Source of the DNA: JAWKSY01 sp041402125
GTDB taxonomy: Bacteria; Planctomycetota; GCA-002687715; DRQF01
Length of the DNA: 64,000 nt
NCBI GenBank assembly: GCA_041402125.1
Contig: JAWKSY010000011.1
Coordinates: forward strand, 101,774 to 165,773
Reading direction: 5' to 3'
Shown: one piece after another, positions 32,700 through 41,324 of the stretch
Layout of the letters: each line of letters begins with the position of its first letter
Numbering within the stretch: the stretch's first letter is position 1
The notes under the pieces: generated by a model
Told to the model about the DNA's origin: nothing
The model's input: the letters and a program-made list of their open reading frames with translations, nothing else
Database searches by the model: none
Program-made: the position numbers and the translations under genes

Positions 32700-33113
32700 G
32701 TGTACGACGAGAGAATGGTCGCCCCGATGCGCGAGGAAGTCACCCGCCTCGGAGCCACCGAGATGCGGACGGCGGACGCCGTGGACGCCGAGCTCCAGGA
32801 GTTCGGGGGGACGGCCCTGGTCTTCGTGAACTCGGTCTGCGGCTGCGCGGCCGGCGGCGCCCGACCGGGCCTCACCCTCGCCCTCCAGCACGCGAAGAAG
32901 CCGGAGAAGGTCACGACCGTCTTCGCCGGTCAGGACCGCGAGGCGACGGAGCGCGCGCGCAGCTACTTCGTGGGCTACGCCCCGAGCTCCCCGCAGATCG
33001 CCCTCATGAAGGAAGGACGCGTCGTCGGCATGCTCGAGCGCCACGACATCGAGGGCAAGATGCCGGTCCAGATCGCCAACGACCTGGTCGCGCTCTTCGA
33101 AGCCCACTGCTGA
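32700..33113 (+). CDS. BrxA/BrxB-type bacilliredoxin
   Basis: 137 residues, matching the family length. The active site is Cys47-Gly-Cys49 in FVNSVCGCAAGGARPG. Other family signatures are MVAPMREEVTRLG at the N-terminus, VFAGQDREAT, and SPQIALMKEGRVVGMLERHDIEG. Family members remove bacillithiol (or a similar low-molecular thiol) from protein cysteines. The start is the GTG at 32700, with CAGGAGG 8 nt upstream. A strong hairpin follows the stop. Whether this organism makes bacillithiol cannot be seen here. Confidence 0.9.
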   Translation: MYDERMVAPMREEVTRLGATEMRTADAVDAELQEFGGTALVFVNSVCGCAAGGARPGLTLALQHAKKPEKVTTVFAGQDREATERARSYFVGYAPSSPQIALMKEGRVVGMLERHDIEGKMPVQIANDLVALFEAHC

Positions 33114-33138
33114 TCGAGGCCGGCTCCCGATCCCTCGC

Positions 33139-33170
33139 CGAAGCCGCGGATCTCCGGATCCGCGGCTTCG
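33139..33170 (+). terminator. Hairpin terminator after the bacilliredoxin gene
   Basis: A perfect 14-bp stem (33139-33152 with 33157-33170), loop TCCG, followed by CGCGTTTCC. It lies between two convergent genes. Confidence 0.75.
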
Positions 33171-33206
33171 CGCGTTTCCGGGGCCGGGCGAGCGGGCGCC
33201 GTCGCT

Positions 33207-35375
33207 TCAGTCCGCGGCGAGCGTTCGGGAGATCCCGGCGTCGCGCTCCGCTCCCGGCAGGGTGACGATCCGCGCCGCCGCCCGCGCCCGTCCCTCACGG
33301 GCGAGGGCGGGATGGCAGGTGGCGAGGATCACCGGACGCTCCCCGGCGAGCCGGGCGAGAAGCGTCCACGCGCCGGCCCTCCGCCCCGCGTCCCAGTGGG
33401 CGAAGGCCTCGTCGAGGACGAGGGGAAGGACCCGCTCGGGGTCGAGGAGATCCGCGAGCGCGAGCCGCAGGGCGAGCCCGATCTGCTCGCGCGTTCCCCG
33501 GCTGAACGTCTCGGTGACCTCGTGCCAGTGCCCCTCCGCCGCCCGCACCGAGAGCGCCCCGTCCTCGCGCGCGGAGATCGCCTCGTAGCGCCCCCCCGTC
33601 AGCGCGGCGAGGCGGCGGCCGGCGCCCGCGAACAGCCGCGGCTCGAGCGCGTCGCGCGATGCCCGCTCCGCCCGCTCGATGAGGGCGGCCGCGATCGCCA
33701 GGCGATCCCGACGGCGCAGCAGCGCCTCGCGACGATCCTCGAGCCACGCGATCTCGCCGTCGAGCTCGGCCGTCGTCCGCGCCGCGGCGCGGCGCCCCGC
33801 TTCCTCCCGGAGCGCGCCGAGCCGCTCGAAGCCCTCCGTCCGCGCCCCGTCGAGCTCGCTCAGCCGGGCGCGGACGCGCGCGATCCCGTCGACCTCCGTC
33901 GCGTCGAGTCGCCCCTCGTCCGCCAGCTCCCGCCGACGCTGCTCCGCGGCCCGACCGAGTTCCCGGGCCCGGCGGGCCTCGCGCAGGAGGTCGCGCCAGG
34001 CGCCGACGTCGTCCGGCCGGAGATCCACGCCGAGACGGCGGGCGAAGATCCCGAGGGCGCGCTCGGCCCGCGCGCGGCGGTCTGTCCGGCGCTGCCGTCG
34101 CCGGGTCCGCTCGGTCTCGTCGACCGCCGCCTCGCGACCGCGACGCCAGACGTCGAGCGCGGCCTCGAGCCCCCGCCCCTCGTCGAGGGCGGCGAGACGC
34201 TCGCGGCCGACGTCGACGAGGTCGCGCCGGAGCCGCGCGCCCTCCTGTCGGCGAAGGAACCACCAGGGCAGGAGGGGCGCGGCCGCGAGGGCGAGCCCGA
34301 TCTCGCGCGGGAGGACCTCGAAGGCCAGCAGGGCCGCGCCGAAGAAGGCGGCGAGCACGAGGAGGCCGCGCTGGAAGGCCCGGCGATCGCGCCGGAGCGC
34401 GAGCCGCGCCTCGGCCCGATCGACGTCGAGCGCGAGGAGCTCGGGAAGGGCGGCGGCCGCTCCCTCGCCGAGTCGTTCCTGCACGGCCCGCCATCCCGGA
34501 CTCGGCGCGAGCTCCTCCTCGGCTTCCGCGGCGAGGACCGCGAGCGCCGCGCGCAGGGGCTCCTCGCGGCGCAGGAGCCGCTCGGCCCGACGCCCCTCGG
34601 AGATGCGCGCCTCCAGGGCGCGCGACGCGTCCCGGTCGCGACGCTCGAGATCGCGCCGGCGGCGCCGCGCGACGTCGAGCTCCTCGCGCGCCTCGGCGAG
34701 GGCGGCGGCGAGTTCTCCGAGCTCGCGCCTCAGCGCCGATTCGCGCTCGCGGAGGCGGCGCAGCGCCGCCTCCTCCTCGGCCGCCTGGACGCGGCGCTCG
34801 CGCGCGGCGCGGATCGCGCGCTCGAGCTCGCGGGCGCGCGGCTGACCGCGGCGATCCACGCGCCAGAGCGTCGCCGCCTCGCGGCGGAGCGCCTCGACGG
34901 CCGTCGCCGCATCGAGCAGATCGGCGCCGCCGCGCCAGCGCGGCTCGAGGCCCCCGGTGAGCGCCCGCGCCGCGGCGGCGAGATCCTCGGCGGTCGGGAG
35001 GAAGACCGCCGCGAGCCGCTCGCGGTCGAGCCCGACGGAGGGAAAGGGGAGGTCGTCCCGGTCGCGCTCGCGTCCGCCGCGCCGCTCGATCGCTCGCGCC
35101 GCGTCGTCGAGGCGACGTTCGAACTCGACCGCCTCCCCGTCGTCCGCGAACCGGGCGCGGAGCCGCGGACGACCGCCGTCGCGCGGCCGGTAGGGATGTC
35201 GCTCGAGCCGGCTCGCGCGGAAGCCCCCGAGAAGATCGAGGAGCGCCTCCCGCAGCGTCGACTTGCCCGCCTCGTTGTCGCCGAGAACGACGAGCGGAAC
35301 GCCGGCCCCGAGATCCTCGAGGACGAGCTCCTCGAGGCAGCCGTAGCGGCCGATCCCGATCTCGAGCAGCCTCAA
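33207..35375 (-). CDS. YhaN/SbcC-like AAA ATPase with coiled coil and membrane hairpin
   Basis: 722 residues. N-terminal half-ATPase with Walker A GDNEAGKST after LRLLEIGIGRYGCLEE. Long Arg/Glu-rich coiled coils occupy about 190-300 and 400-560. Between them are two hydrophobic segments (LLVLAAFFGAALLAFEVLP and IGLALAAAPLLPWWFL). The C-terminal half has the signature FSRGTREQIGLALRLAL, Walker B LPLVLDEAFAHWD and switch His (ILATCHP). It resembles the YhaN type, which also carries membrane segments in its coiled coil. With the upstream nuclease it should form an SbcCD-like DNA-end processing complex. The start is TTG 35375: it overlaps the previous TGA (TTGA) and has GGAGG 6 nt upstream. Confidence 0.88.
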   Translation of the reverse strand: MRLLEIGIGRYGCLEELVLEDLGAGVPLVVLGDNEAGKSTLREALLDLLGGFRASRLERHPYRPRDGGRPRLRARFADDGEAVEFERRLDDAARAIERRGGRERDRDDLPFPSVGLDRERLAAVFLPTAEDLAAAARALTGGLEPRWRGGADLLDAATAVEALRREAATLWRVDRRGQPRARELERAIRAARERRVQAAEEEAALRRLRERESALRRELGELAAALAEAREELDVARRRRRDLERRDRDASRALEARISEGRRAERLLRREEPLRAALAVLAAEAEEELAPSPGWRAVQERLGEGAAAALPELLALDVDRAEARLALRRDRRAFQRGLLVLAAFFGAALLAFEVLPREIGLALAAAPLLPWWFLRRQEGARLRRDLVDVGRERLAALDEGRGLEAALDVWRRGREAAVDETERTRRRQRRTDRRARAERALGIFARRLGVDLRPDDVGAWRDLLREARRARELGRAAEQRRRELADEGRLDATEVDGIARVRARLSELDGARTEGFERLGALREEAGRRAAARTTAELDGEIAWLEDRREALLRRRDRLAIAAALIERAERASRDALEPRLFAGAGRRLAALTGGRYEAISAREDGALSVRAAEGHWHEVTETFSRGTREQIGLALRLALADLLDPERVLPLVLDEAFAHWDAGRRAGAWTLLARLAGERPVILATCHPALAREGRARAAARIVTLPGAERDAGISRTLAAD

Positions 35376-36628
35376 CGCGCGCCTCCGGGCCGGAGCGCCT
35401 CGACCACGAGGGCCTCGACCACGAGGGCCTCGACACCCTCGAGCAGGCCGCGCGGATCCTCGCGGGCGGCGCGGGAGGCGAGGCGGTCGAGGGCCAGCTC
35501 GGCGAGCGGATCCTCGGCCCGACGACGGTCGCCGAGGTCGCGAAGCGCGGCGCCGAGGAGGTCGTCGCGGGCGGCGAGGGCGTCGTAGTCGTGGGGCGCG
35601 AGGAGCCCGCTCGCGTCGATCTCGAGCTCGAGCGCGCCGAGCTCTCGGGCGAGGACGCGTTCGAGATCGCGTCGCGCACCCTCGTCTCGGAGTTCTTCCT
35701 CGAGGGGGCAGACGCCGCGCAACACGAGGCGCAGCATCCAGTCCTCGACGCCGTCGGCATCGTCTCCGCGGAGCGCGGCGAAGGCCTCCGCCGCCCGCGC
35801 CGCGAGCTCGGGAGCGCGCGCGACCGCGGCGAGATCGGAGAGGACGACCTCCTCCCACCGGACGGGGGCGAGGGGAGCGAAGGCGACCTCCGCTCCCCCA
35901 CCCGCCGTCACCTCGACGATCAGGGCGCCCCGTGCGCCGGTCTCGCCGAAGTGACGGCCCTGCAAGTTGCCCGGGTACCAGGCGACGGGGTCGTCCGACA
36001 CGGCTTGCCTCGTGTGGACGTGCCCCAGGGCCCAGTAGTCACCGTCGAAGGCCGCGAGCTCCCGCAGTGTACACGGTGCGTAGCGATCGTGCCGCTCCGA
36101 GCCGCGCGCGCCGACGACGAGCGCGTGCATCAGACCGACGGTGGGTTCGGGGCCGGGCCGCCCCGGAAAGCGCGCCGCGAGCGACGCGGACTCGTGCGGA
36201 GAGTCGTGACCGACGCCGACGAGATGGCCGACGACGCGACCGCCGCGGTCGCGCAGTACGACGGTTCGCGGCTCGCCGCGATCGAAGAGCGCCACGCCGT
36301 CGCGCCCGGCGAGCGCGCCGAGCCGTCCGTCCTCGCCGCCGGGATCGTGGTTTCCCGTCGCGAGCGCGACCGCGATCCCGTCCTCCGCCAGGCCCGCGAG
36401 GAGCGAGACGAGTCGCGCCTCCGTCGCGGCGGTGACGCGTTCGGAATCGAAGACGTCGCCCGCGAGAAGGAGCGCGTCGCAGTCCTCGGCGCGCGCCAGT
36501 TCCACGGCCCGCTCGAGAGCGGTCCAGACCGCTTCGGCCAGACGCGCGCGCACGGCCTCCGAACGCGCCCGGAAGGGCGTGTCGAGGTGGACGTCGGCGA
36601 CGTGGACGAGACGCAGGACGCGGGACAT
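35372..36628 (-). CDS. SbcD/YhaO-like metallophosphoesterase (DNA repair exonuclease)
   Basis: 418 residues. All five phosphoesterase motifs are present: HVADVHLDTPF, LLLAGDVFDSE, ATGNHDPGG, MHALVVG and ALGHVHTRQ, with the capping WYPGNLQGRHFGE. The C-terminal domain would contact the ATPase. The last residues EALVVEALVVEAL come from an imperfect tandem 15-bp repeat (CTCGACCACGAGGGC). It is translationally coupled to the YhaN-like gene by TTGA. The ATG at 36628 is preceded by GGGAG. The pair acts on double-strand ends or hairpins in the Mre11-Rad50 manner. Confidence 0.9.
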   Translation of the reverse strand: MSRVLRLVHVADVHLDTPFRARSEAVRARLAEAVWTALERAVELARAEDCDALLLAGDVFDSERVTAATEARLVSLLAGLAEDGIAVALATGNHDPGGEDGRLGALAGRDGVALFDRGEPRTVVLRDRGGRVVGHLVGVGHDSPHESASLAARFPGRPGPEPTVGLMHALVVGARGSERHDRYAPCTLRELAAFDGDYWALGHVHTRQAVSDDPVAWYPGNLQGRHFGETGARGALIVEVTAGGGAEVAFAPLAPVRWEEVVLSDLAAVARAPELAARAAEAFAALRGDDADGVEDWMLRLVLRGVCPLEEELRDEGARRDLERVLARELGALELEIDASGLLAPHDYDALAARDDLLGAALRDLGDRRRAEDPLAELALDRLASRAAREDPRGLLEGVEALVVEALVVEALRPGGAR

Positions 36629-36833
36629 CTCGGGGTGACTCCCAGGGGGGCCACCGCGCCGGGTGCTCCGGACGCGGTCGGCGGACGATCGCCGCCGTTC
36701 TCCTTCCGGTTCCGGGCGCCGCGCCGTTCGTCGCGGCGCGGTCCCGGATCCTCCCCTTACGCCCGGAGGAGACCCGAGCGAGGATAGGCGAACGGACCGA
36801 CAGGGAAGGCGGGGTGACCCGGGAGTGGACGAC

Positions 36834-37430
36834 ATGCGACGCGCGGTGGACGTCATCCTCCTCCCCGACGAGACGACACGACGGTACGCCGAGCGCGTGA
36901 GCGCGCAGCGCACCGCACCCGACGACGCCCAGCGGCTCGGACCGGGTCGGGGCATCGCGCACCTGAGCCTCGCGATGGGCGTGCTCGAGGACGGGGATCG
37001 TCTCGCCGTCGAGGCCTCGCTCGAGAGGCTCGTTCTCGAGTCGCCGGCGCCCGAGCTCGTCATCCTCGGACCGGTCCCGCGCGAGGGCGCCGGCGCCTCC
37101 GGGTCGCTCTGGCTCGCCCTCGAGGTGACGCCCGGACTCCGGGCGCTCCACGACGCGGCGCGGGCGGCGATCCGCGCCCCGACGGGACCGCCGCCCCGCC
37201 CCGACGATCTTCACCCCTCGGCCCGCGAGCCGCTCGCGAGCACACTGGACTACATCGCCCGCTTCGAAGTCGACGCGGCGGGAGCGGCCTTCTCGCCCCA
37301 CGTCACCCTCGGCCGCGGGACGCCGACGGCCGATCGACCCCCGGCGCGGATGCGGGCCGTCGGGCTCGCGCTCGCCTGGCTCGGCGAGCGCTGCTCCTGC
37401 CGCGAGATCCTCTGGCGGCGGGACTGGTAG
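36834..37430 (+). CDS. 2H phosphoesterase (2'-5' RNA ligase-like)
   Basis: 198 residues with two HxS/T motifs, HLSLAMG (near 43) and HVTLGRG (near 157), the catalytic pair of the 2H superfamily; VDVILLPDE at the start gives the first strand. Members open cyclic phosphodiesters in RNA or nucleotides. The ATG at 36834 has GGGAG 8 nt upstream; a GTG three codons earlier is possible. It is divergent from the sbcD-like gene and may belong to RNA repair, but the substrate is not predictable. Confidence 0.8.
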   Translation: MRRAVDVILLPDETTRRYAERVSAQRTAPDDAQRLGPGRGIAHLSLAMGVLEDGDRLAVEASLERLVLESPAPELVILGPVPREGAGASGSLWLALEVTPGLRALHDAARAAIRAPTGPPPRPDDLHPSAREPLASTLDYIARFEVDAAGAAFSPHVTLGRGTPTADRPPARMRAVGLALAWLGERCSCREILWRRDW

Positions 37431-37559
37431 GCTCGTCGATCATCCGGGCCGTCGCACCGCCCGGTGCGGTGAAGGGCGTCCTTCGTGACGGGAAGCCGGG
37501 AACCCCGGCGCGCCCGAGGCGTCCAGGGAGCGGACGACGGAAAGGAACGGGAGCGGACC

Positions 37560-39713
37560 ATGCGCGCGGGAACGAAGTCGAATGCGATCCCGGCCGCGGC
37601 CCTCCTCCTCGCGTTGATCGGCGCGAGCGGCCTCCGCGCGCAGGGGCCCGAGATCTGGCTCGCGCCGAACGCGGGGAGATTCCTCGAGCTCGGGCGGGCG
37701 CCCGGAGAATGGTCCGCGACGCGCGCCGCCCTCTCGGGGGTGAAGTTCTACGTCGACGGACTCAGCACCGCCCCGGAGGCCGAGCTCTCCGCCCTCGCCG
37801 CCGCCCTCGCTTCGGGAGACCGGCCGACCGCGGTCGCGATCGAGGTGGGCGGCCTCCTGAACCACGACTGGGGCGACGAGATCGGCGAGCGGTCCGCCGC
37901 GATCGAACTGGAGAAGATCGCGCGCTGGCGTCGCTCGGGAGGGCGCGTCGACCGGCTCGAGATCGACGGTCCGATCCGCCGGGCCTTCGGTCACGACGCC
38001 TGGGGACGCGATCCGGCCTCCCGCTTCACCGAGGTCTCGCGGGCGACGCGCGAGCTCGCCGACTACATCGAGGCGATGCGCGCCGCGCTCGGCCCCGTCC
38101 CGGTCTCGCTGCTCGTCAACTTCCCCAACTGGGGCTGGCGCGGGGAGCCCGCGGTGACGGGCACGCCGGAGGCGCCGATGCGCTGGGGCGACTACGCCGC
38201 CGTCCTCCCCGAGGTCGTCCGGGTTCTCGCCGCGCGCGGCATCACGCTCGACGGACTCGTCGTCGACGACCCCTGGGAGTACCTCGCGGGAAGGAAGGGT
38301 CGCGACGGGGCCGGGCCGCGCGTCGACGCCGCCCGACGCCTGCGCGAGCTCGCGACGCTCGCCGAGGAGCAGGGACTGGCCTGCGACGTGATCGCCAACT
38401 CCGAGGACGGCGGCGCCGGCTCGGACGCGGCCTTCCTCGAGGCGACGGACGCCATGGTCGAGCACCTCCGCCGCTGGGGCCCGCGCCCCCGCCGGCTCGT
38501 CCTGCAGAGCTGGTACCCGCACCCCGTCGCGGTCCTTCCCGATTCCGACGCCCGGACCCAGACGGGACACGCCCTCGCGGTCGCGCGGGCGACGCGAGGC
38601 TGGATCTCGAGACGACGTCTCCCCCGCCCCGCCCTCGACGGGGCTCCCGAAGCGGTCGCGACTCTCGCCACGCCGCGGCCGCCCGGACTCGGCGGCTTCG
38701 CTCTCGCCACCCGGCTCGAGACGGCCAGCGGCGGCGCGATCCCGATCCTCGGCGAGAACGGCGTGAGCGCGGAGCGACTCGTGCGCGTCCGCGATGCCCT
38801 CCGCTACCTGCTCGCGCCGGTCGCGGGGGCGCGCTTCGGCGCGGCCGACCTGAAGCGCGCCGTCGCGGAGAGCCTCGCCGCGCGCGGGGCCGCGATCGTC
38901 GTGCTCACCGGCGACCCCGGTCGCGAACGGGAGCGCCATCGCCGCATCGCCGAAGACCTGGCGCGGGACTTCGACGCCCGTCTCCTCGTGATCGCGGCGC
39001 CGCGCTGCCCGCTCGAAGGGACGTCCGAGTGGGACACGAGCCCGGTCGACGACGAGACCTTCGAGCGTCTCTTCGCCCTCGTCCTCGCGGAGGGGATCCG
39101 TCCCGCCCTCCCCCGCTACGCCGAGCGCCTCGATGCCGCGCTGGAGCGGGACGGGTTCCGCTTCGACGTGCCGCGGGACGCCGGCCCGCCGATCGATGTC
39201 GGCGACACGCTGCGCCCGGACCTGCGCGCCGCGCTGCGCGCCCGTCTCTGGTGCGATCGCCACGGGATGAAGGAAGCCTCGCGGGCGCTCGGGGAGTTCC
39301 TGCCGCCGGACCTCGGTCCCTTCGTGGCGACGCTTCCCGGCGGATTCCGCGGACGCTTCGTTCCGGGCGGCGATCCTTCCTCCGGCGCCGGGAGGATCCG
39401 GCACTACGGCGGCGTACGCGCCCGGGGACCGGCGGCGGTCGAGCTGGTGGGGACCGGTTTCGACGAGCTCCTCGCCGGCGCGGGCGGCGACGATCGACTG
39501 GAGGGGCGGGGCGGCGACGATCGCATCGACGGCGGCGCGGGGAAGGATGTCGCCGTCTTCCGCGGCCCGCGATCCGGCTACGAGATCCGGACGCTCGAGG
39601 ACGGCACCCTCCTCGTCCGAGACTCAGACGCGGATCGCGACGGAAGCGATCGCCTGCGCGGGATCGAGCGGCTCGTCTTCAGCGACGGCGAGATCGACGC
39701 CCCCTCGCGCTGA
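37560..39713 (+). CDS. Secreted protein with C-terminal RTX calcium-binding repeats
   Basis: 717 residues. Signal peptide at 1-27 (AAALLLALIGASGLRA). The large N-terminal domain has features of a TIM-barrel hydrolase-like fold (VKFYVDGLS, RLEIDGPIRR, SLLVNFPNWGW, LDGLVVDDPWEY, LVLQSWYPHP), but I recognise no family. Near the end are RTX nonapeptides GTGFDELLAGAGGDDRLEG, then RGGDDRIDGGAGKDVAVF. These are followed by the capping segment common after such repeats (YEIRTLEDGTLLVRD ... GIERLVFSDGEI). RTX repeats bind Ca2+ outside the cell. No type I secretion genes are present, and the signal peptide suggests Sec export. Confidence 0.75.
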   Translation: MRAGTKSNAIPAAALLLALIGASGLRAQGPEIWLAPNAGRFLELGRAPGEWSATRAALSGVKFYVDGLSTAPEAELSALAAALASGDRPTAVAIEVGGLLNHDWGDEIGERSAAIELEKIARWRRSGGRVDRLEIDGPIRRAFGHDAWGRDPASRFTEVSRATRELADYIEAMRAALGPVPVSLLVNFPNWGWRGEPAVTGTPEAPMRWGDYAAVLPEVVRVLAARGITLDGLVVDDPWEYLAGRKGRDGAGPRVDAARRLRELATLAEEQGLACDVIANSEDGGAGSDAAFLEATDAMVEHLRRWGPRPRRLVLQSWYPHPVAVLPDSDARTQTGHALAVARATRGWISRRRLPRPALDGAPEAVATLATPRPPGLGGFALATRLETASGGAIPILGENGVSAERLVRVRDALRYLLAPVAGARFGAADLKRAVAESLAARGAAIVVLTGDPGRERERHRRIAEDLARDFDARLLVIAAPRCPLEGTSEWDTSPVDDETFERLFALVLAEGIRPALPRYAERLDAALERDGFRFDVPRDAGPPIDVGDTLRPDLRAALRARLWCDRHGMKEASRALGEFLPPDLGPFVATLPGGFRGRFVPGGDPSSGAGRIRHYGGVRARGPAAVELVGTGFDELLAGAGGDDRLEGRGGDDRIDGGAGKDVAVFRGPRSGYEIRTLEDGTLLVRDSDADRDGSDRLRGIERLVFSDGEIDAPSR

Positions 39714-39775
39714 GCGCATCTTCATGCGACCTCAACCGGTCGCGGGCGGGAATCCGAAGTCCGGGATACGGGGCG

Positions 39776-40036
39776 ATGGTCGCCCGGAGATCCCCGGTGA
39801 ACGTCGGTCTCTTCGTCCTCGGCGTGACGCTCGTCGTCGGCACCTTCTGGTGCAAGAGCGTCTTCGCCCGCGTCCCCGACCACGTCGAGGAGCTGCTCAA
39901 CGGCGGCTCGGCCGGCCGCAAGGCGGGCATCCTGCTCGCCTGGCTCGTCACGCTCCCCGTCTTCTTCTACACCGCCGGGACCTACTGGTCCCTCTTCCGC
40001 GTCGTGGCGCCCGGCGCCGCGAGCGGCCCCTGCTGA
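39776..40036 (+). CDS. Small two-TM membrane protein
   Basis: 86 residues with two hydrophobic helices (VGLFVLGVTLVVGTFWC and ILLAWLVTLPVFFYTAGTYWSLF) and a Gly-rich loop between. Cys residues are at 26 and the C-terminus. ATG at 39776; a GTG at 39797 with CGGAGA 7 nt upstream may be the real start. Function is unknown. A small inverted repeat (GCGACCC/GGGTCGC, 40052-40068) follows the stop. Confidence 0.6.
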   Translation: MVARRSPVNVGLFVLGVTLVVGTFWCKSVFARVPDHVEELLNGGSAGRKAGILLAWLVTLPVFFYTAGTYWSLFRVVAPGAASGPC

Positions 40037-40079
40037 GGGCCCTGAGCCCCCGCGACCCGTCGGGTCGCAGCGAAGACCC

Positions 40080-40112
40080 TCAGGCGGTGCCCGTCACCGG
40101 ATGAGAATCATC
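40080..40112. repeat. Degenerate REP-like copy encoding the end of a gene
   Basis: GCGGTGCCCGTCACC followed by GGATGAGAAT matches the 20513 class (GCGGTGTCAGTCACC, CGATGAGAAT) with a few changes. On the minus strand it encodes the last 11 residues and the TGA of the zinc-ribbon gene. Confidence 0.7.
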
Positions 40113-41324
40113 GGGATGCCGCGCGCCGCGAAGGACGAGGCGGCGGCGGAAGCGCAGGAAGAGCGGCCCGGCGAACAGCGCGCCGACGAGGACGGCGAGG
40201 GAGACCGCCAGCCCCACCGCGAGGCCCACCGCCCCGGCCTTCTCGTGGCCGACCAGCGCGGCGATCGGCACCGAGAGCGCGGCGGCGATCGTCCAGACCA
40301 GCGACGCCGAGAAGTTCGGCAGGTGACGGGTCAACTTCGACAGCGTCATCCAGGCGAGCGTCGCCACCGCGATCGAAGCGGCCACGCTGAGCAGGCGAGG
40401 CGCGTGCGCGAAGGTCACCTCGCTCCGCGCGATGATCCCGGCCGGGACGCCGACGGCGGTCAGGACGAGCAGGACCTTGCCGACCGATTCGAGCGCCAGC
40501 AGTCGCGGATTGCGGTTCCAGAAGTCGCGCCGTTCCGAGGGGAGGCTGACCGCGCCGCAGGAGCGACAGGCGAGGCCGCCCGGCTCGTCCTCGACCGCAT
40601 GCGAGAAGCAGCGGAGGCAGTAGCGGGCCGGAAGGGGATGGGCGCGCTCGATCCGTCGGCGCCGGTCGACGAAGGGGTCGCCGTGGGCGACGACGACGTC
40701 GTCCGGAAGCGGGGCCGCGCGACGGGAGGCGAGCTCGCCGGCCATCGCCCGCGCCTGGTGGCGCCCGAGCCAGGCCCAGTCGAGGACGACGGCCCCCACG
40801 AGGAGCGTCCACGCCACCGTGAGCCCGGCCGCGGAGGCGAGGTCGTGATACCAGATCCAGGCCACGGCCACGCCGAGCGCCGTCATCATCGGAGCCAGCC
40901 AGGCCCGCTCGCGTCGTCGGGTGCGCAGCGCGAGGAAGGCGGGTCCGAGGCTCAGGAAGAAGAGCCCGATCGCCGCCGCGCCGATCTCGAGCGCGGCGCG
41001 CCGTCCCTCCGCCGTCGTCGCGAGCGAGCGCGCGACGAGGAAGGCCGCGGTCGCGACGAGCGGAAGGGCGAGGAAGGAGGCGGCGAGGAGCCGACCACGC
41101 CGGCGAAAGCGCGGGTGGCAGGACCAGTAGATCTCTCGCAGCGCCTGGGAGTTGACCTCGCGACAGCGCGGGCAGGTCCAGCGCCGCCCGACGCCCTCGG
41201 GCACCGGCGCGTGACAGAAGAGACAGCCGGTGGTCGCGTCGAGCGAGTCCTCGGTCCGCCTTCCGCGACGTCCGACCCCTTCGGCGCCCGCGACGCGTCC
41301 GACGCGCGCGCGGGACGTCGTCAT
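40080..41324 (-). CDS. Double zinc-ribbon integral membrane protein (paralogue A)
   Basis: 414 residues in two modules. Module I starts with a zinc ribbon CLFCH ... WTCPRCREVNSQ followed by YWSCHPRFRR and about four TM helices. Module II starts with ARYCLRCFSHAVEDE ... CRSCGA followed by DFWNRNPRLLALE and again about four TM helices. No family is recognised. It has two paralogues in the same cluster. The start overlaps the stop of FG-GAP protein 1 (ATGA), so it is translated with it. The last 11 residues (PDDSHPVTGTA) derive from a palindromic repeat. The ribbons probably face the cytoplasm and bind Zn; the role is unknown. Confidence 0.75.
   Translation of the reverse strand: MTTSRARVGRVAGAEGVGRRGRRTEDSLDATTGCLFCHAPVPEGVGRRWTCPRCREVNSQALREIYWSCHPRFRRRGRLLAASFLALPLVATAAFLVARSLATTAEGRRAALEIGAAAIGLFFLSLGPAFLALRTRRRERAWLAPMMTALGVAVAWIWYHDLASAAGLTVAWTLLVGAVVLDWAWLGRHQARAMAGELASRRAAPLPDDVVVAHGDPFVDRRRRIERAHPLPARYCLRCFSHAVEDEPGGLACRSCGAVSLPSERRDFWNRNPRLLALESVGKVLLVLTAVGVPAGIIARSEVTFAHAPRLLSVAASIAVATLAWMTLSKLTRHLPNFSASLVWTIAAALSVPIAALVGHEKAGAVGLAVGLAVSLAVLVGALFAGPLFLRFRRRLVLRGARHPDDSHPVTGTA

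Noticed and set aside
35398..35440. CTCGACCACGAGGGC tandem repeat as a mobile or regulatory repeat
   Set aside because: Short in-frame duplication at the C-terminus of the SbcD-like gene; most likely replication slippage.
33312..35588. Open frame of about 750 codons opposite the YhaN-like gene
   Set aside because: Antisense shadow of a coiled-coil gene; its Glu/Pro/Arg composition mirrors the real frame and it has no recognisable domain.
37469..39775. Large plus-strand frame overlapping the RTX-protein gene
   Set aside because: Arg-rich shadow; only its last 86 codons (from 39776) look like a real membrane protein.
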